From NCBI GenBank assembly GCA_000708835.1, contig DF237058.1, forward strand, positions 62,001-126,000: a stretch of DNA of 64,000 nucleotides. The letters are read 5' to 3'. The DNA comes from Klebsormidium nitens (Eukaryota; Streptophyta; Klebsormidiophyceae; Klebsormidiales; Klebsormidiaceae). A program made the position numbers and the translations under genes. Under the pieces are notes generated by a model that saw nothing but the letters and a program-made list of their open reading frames with translations, made no database searches and was not told the DNA's origin. Of the stretch, positions 61,227-64,000 are shown piece by piece (the first letter of the stretch is position 1; each line of letters opens with the position of its first letter).

Positions 61227-62007
61227 ATGGGTCTCTGCGACTGGTTCGCCGCAAGGTTGGGGCCTGGCGCAGACAGCATCTCTCCTGACCAGCTACAAAA
61301 GCCTGACTCCAAACATGTAAAAGCAACCTCTTTCGAAGTTGAAGCGATAATGACGGAGCAGCAGGCTGTGGCGGAAGTGCCTGAGCCTTCCATTGTCATT
61401 CCGTGGGTGCTAAACGAAATCGTCACCTCTAGCAATCAGTCTGAGTACTACATAGCAGAGGGCCACTTTGAGCTTCAAGCTGGGAGGCTGCTCAATTGCT
61501 GGAGAGAGTATGGAAACCAGTTCCCTAAGGAACTTGCCGCACAAGTGTGCTTGTTCATGCAAAAGGCAGAGGAGGGCCAGCAACTGACTGAAAGTATCCG
61601 CTGGCTTGCGGGGTTCCTGCTCCATATATTCACAAGCAAGAGGGCGGCAATTCACATCAAGATCAACTCTCAGGAACTGTGGCCGTTTTTCATGACCTGC
61701 TTGGGCCAGCATCTGCAGTCGGTTTGCAAAGAGTCGCCGGCGGAGGCGATTGTGGTGCAAGCGATCGAGGGTACGGCAGTTGCTGAAAATGATGAGATCA
61801 ACGATGTTCAACAATGCGTACATGAAGGCCCTCGGCCATGACAACGGAGCCGAAGGAAGCTGCTGGACTAGCCACGGGAGAAACTTGAAGAAACTGCTGC
61901 GCAGCATCGACAAGCTGCTGCGTGAGACCGCAGGGCTGGAGGTGGAAGCCAAACGGGGCGCTGGAAAGGCCTTGGCAAAGCGAGCTCCTTGGGAAAAGGG
62001 AGGCTAA
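61227..62007 (+). pseudogene. Unrecognised tandem-family protein, copy B, frameshifted
   Basis: Starts MGLCDWFAARLGPGADSIS and follows copy A closely through GHFELQAGRLLNCW and KRAAIHIKI to KESPAEAIVVQA. A net four-base insertion near 61763-61769 then shifts the frame, and the natural stop of the shifted frame comes about 25 codons later. The rest of the protein is present in another frame (RVRQLLKMMRS, KLLRSIDKLLRETAG, KRAPWEKGG) and ends at the same stop position as copy A. The truncated form would be about 204 residues. Likely a recent pseudogene, or a truncated variant lacking the basic C-terminal helix. Confidence 0.75.
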
Positions 62008-63079
62008 GTGCATACAAAATGGCGGCGTCAGATGGAATTTTACCAGACGGCTGCTCGATCGTGCAGAAAGTATGGTACCGGCCAAGAATTCCGCGCGATA
62101 AGAAGTGAACTTGGCAGGACTAAGGCATATCAGGCTGGAAACTTAGGTAGGCCGGCACGCAGAACTCGAGTCCTCGTGAACGGTTCATTCATATTGAAGA
62201 TTCGGGAAACATATACTGTTATACAGGGTACGAAGTCTGAGATATCGGTTCGAGGGCCCATACCATGGTCTCAGTTACCTTTCAATTTCATCTTCTTGTT
62301 TTCGCTAAATGTGACGCATATCTGCTGATTGCATGTACGTGGCGCATGACGATACCGTGGAGGACGGATCTTCTGAAATCGTTTGATGATAGCTGTCGCG
62401 TAGAAAATTTTAACCTCAAGCGCGTGCGGCTGCCACCGCAACATGGCGAGGACTGATATAAATCAGGGTCACTGCAATGAACGTGAGAAGCGCAAAGTCT
62501 TTCAATCTACCTTTCCGACGTGGAATAAGATTGTTTATGATTTTACTATGATAAGCATACAGGCTTTCTTTTTTCTCAGCAATATATTTGATCTCAGTTC
62601 GCTCGAACACATGTCTTGCCTCTGCCTTCTGCTGCTCGCCGGCACCAATAGCTCCGCCTTATGACTCTCGAAAGAGAACCTCGTGCCGTCGGAGAGAAAA
62701 AGGATCCTACCAGCATGATCGTCACAATTGTGTTCCATACAACTGATACGGGAAGCTTCGCTGACGTCACCTGCAACCGACACGTTGCAGCACAGCTCTC
62801 AGCCTCATGTTGGACATTCCTACTTGCCAGCATGGGCTCGTGTTTCACTGCCGCATCCCAAACGACAGGGTAACCAGTCCGACCAGGAATGACGTCCACG
62901 TGGACGTCCCCTTCTTCTCAAGAGGCGGGGGCAAATCCCTCTATCCAGCATAATATCTTTATCGTGGAAAACAATTTGCAGGTTACGGAAGGAAGGGTCA
63001 AGATAGAGGGCTTCTATGCTCTGGCTGGAAAAACCGGCGCTTCCAAGTAGGCTCAAACGACAAGGAGACGAGATCGCGC
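62008..63079. other. 3' flank of unit B
   Basis: Partly homologous to the flank of unit A. Open frames on both strands near 62530-63056 have no similarity and are not supported. Confidence 0.4.
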
Positions 63080-63415
63080 ATGGATGCTGGCAAGTTCCTG
63101 TTCTCTACGTGGCTAAGGCAGGATTGGCTTAAACTCTTTGCCATCTTTGTTGTCCTGGCGATTCAAGCTGACACCGTTACAACTCCTTCTGATTCGAAGA
63201 TAGTCGTTGTCACAAACGACAACAAGACCCAGCCACGGACTTTGAGCTGCGGTATGTATTGCCGTTTCCAATCTCAAGTTTCTGAGAACTTGTCCGGGGC
63301 GTCCTTGTCGAACAGCGCCAGCACCCGGGCCACTTATTGCTCGCTGCCACCTGGCGCGTGCTTCATTGCCTATGACTGCAGGCCCGTTCCCCACGCCCGA
63401 CTGACAAGGGGTTGA
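63080..63415 (+). CDS. Possible small secreted cysteine-containing protein
   Basis: A 111-codon open frame with a hydrophobic stretch KLFAIFVVLAIQA near residues 19-31, followed by a Ser/Thr-rich region with CGMYC and later CSLPPGACF and YDC. This could be a signal peptide plus a mature peptide of about 80 residues. There is no paralog in unit A and no known family comes to mind. A chance open frame is quite possible. Confidence 0.25.
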   Translation: MDAGKFLFSTWLRQDWLKLFAIFVVLAIQADTVTTPSDSKIVVVTNDNKTQPRTLSCGMYCRFQSQVSENLSGASLSNSASTRATYCSLPPGACFIAYDCRPVPHARLTRG

Positions 63416-63723
63416 CAGAAATAAACTGATGAAGAACGTCTGCATCTCTCGGGGGGGGAACATTAAGCAGAGGCGGCGGGAGTAGAGAGCGCCTCTTCAG
63501 ATCGGATCTCAAAAAACCTACGGCGAGAACGACGTTTGCACAGATTCAAAGGAGCTTACTTAATGAATAAACACGACGAAAGCGACGGGCATCTAGGACG
63601 CGTTTTGGAACCATCTCTTAGGACCTTTTCTCCAAGCCCACTCCCGGAATCATCTGGAACGAGAGAGGGCCGCCGGCCGCGGCCGCATGCCCCAAATGCA
63701 GCGACTCAGCGAAGCCGCTCGCT

Positions 63724-63772
63724 TCTCAAAACCCTTTCCAAACCGCGCCCGCGTGCCTTTTGGCGGCCGCGA
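63724..63772 (+). promoter_or_regulatory. Shared upstream block, unit C
   Basis: CTCAAAACCCTTTCCAAACC, GCGCCCGCGTG, then GGCGGCCGCGAAG, about 89 bases before the start of copy C. It is closest to unit A in its first half and to unit B in its last. Confidence 0.65.
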
Positions 63773-63860
63773 AGTATTACGCGTAACAGTTGTGTTTGTT
63801 CAAGTTGACGCTCAGCAAAAAGTGACTTCTTCACAGCGTATGGGCGCACTTCTGAGCGCC

Positions 63861-64000
63861 ATGGGTCTCTCCGACTGGTACACCGCAAGGTGGGGTCGCC
63901 CTGGCGCAGACAGCATCTCCCCTGAACAGCTACAAAAGCTTGACTCCAATTATGTGAAAGCAACTTCTCCGGAAGAAGCGCTGATGACGAAACAGCAGGC
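63861..64000 (+). CDS. Unrecognised tandem-family protein, copy C, cut by the window end
   Basis: The frame from ATG 63861 reads MGLSDWYTARWGRPGADSIS and continues EQLQKLDSNYVKATS to the last base. It aligns with the first ~46 residues of copies A and B. An earlier in-frame ATG at 63840 would add MGALLSA; copies A and B have non-ATG codons there, so 63861 is preferred. Whether the copy is intact cannot be seen. Confidence 0.7.
   Translation, partial: MGLSDWYTARWGRPGADSISPEQLQKLDSNYVKATSPEEALMTKQQ

Noticed and set aside
1-64000. CRISPR arrays, bacterial operons, intact transposons or viral genes
   Set aside because: None seen. Repeats found are segmental duplications, exon-end copies and one minisatellite; no transposase, integrase or reverse transcriptase motif was recognised in any frame.

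Overview
The window reads as nuclear DNA of a green-lineage eukaryote, most likely a streptophyte (charophyte-type) alga such as Klebsormidium; the genus is inference. Reasons: many GT-AG introns, a plastid-targeted RidA, a plant-type glycosyltransferase family 61 protein, a plant-type TBC RabGAP with a long coiled-coil tail, plant-like FAS2 and SNX1, and no bacterial operons or ribosome-binding sites. Exon models below were built by hand from splice signals, reading phase and family alignment. For L32, SF3A1, RidA, the RabGAP, FAS2 and SNX1 every junction keeps phase.

Layout. 0-6 kb: ribosomal protein eL32 (minus, running off the left edge), divergent from the splicing factor SF3A1 (plus). 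7-16 kb: three tandem minus-strand paralogs of a helical-repeat protein with a C-terminal MYND zinc finger; only the middle copy is open, and copies 1 and 3 carry a nonsense codon and a nonsense codon plus a frameshift. 16.4 kb: an intron-containing tRNA-Ala(CGC), then an assembly gap flanked by direct repeats. 17.6-20.7 kb: plastid RidA (minus). 20.9-21.1 kb: a run of hairpins that could be an RNA gene. 21.6-24 kb: an unrecognised protein with one membrane segment and a coiled coil. 24.5-26.5 kb: GT61 glycosyltransferase (plus, 5' end unresolved). 28.5-30.4 kb: a fourth, inverted and frameshifted MYND copy. 31-38.4 kb: 16-exon TBC RabGAP (minus). 40 kb: short F-box protein. 42.4-48 kb: FAS2/CAF-1 p60 (minus), head-to-head with SNX1 (plus, 48.7-56.3 kb). 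57.9-58.5 kb: small unrecognised gene (minus). 59-64 kb: three tandem copies of an unrecognised family, each behind the same GC-rich upstream block; copy 2 is frameshifted and copy 3 is cut by the window end.

The conserved genes are housekeeping functions (translation, splicing, plastid metabolite repair, wall or glycan transfer, Rab GTPase control, chromatin assembly, endosomal sorting). They are not a pathway; their order looks incidental apart from two head-to-head pairs. The accessory part is two families being duplicated locally and decaying. The most unusual signals are the broken MYND array with a probable conversion tract, the seven RRITP-type repeats in the FAS2 tail, and the decayed copies of single exons inside SNX1 introns.
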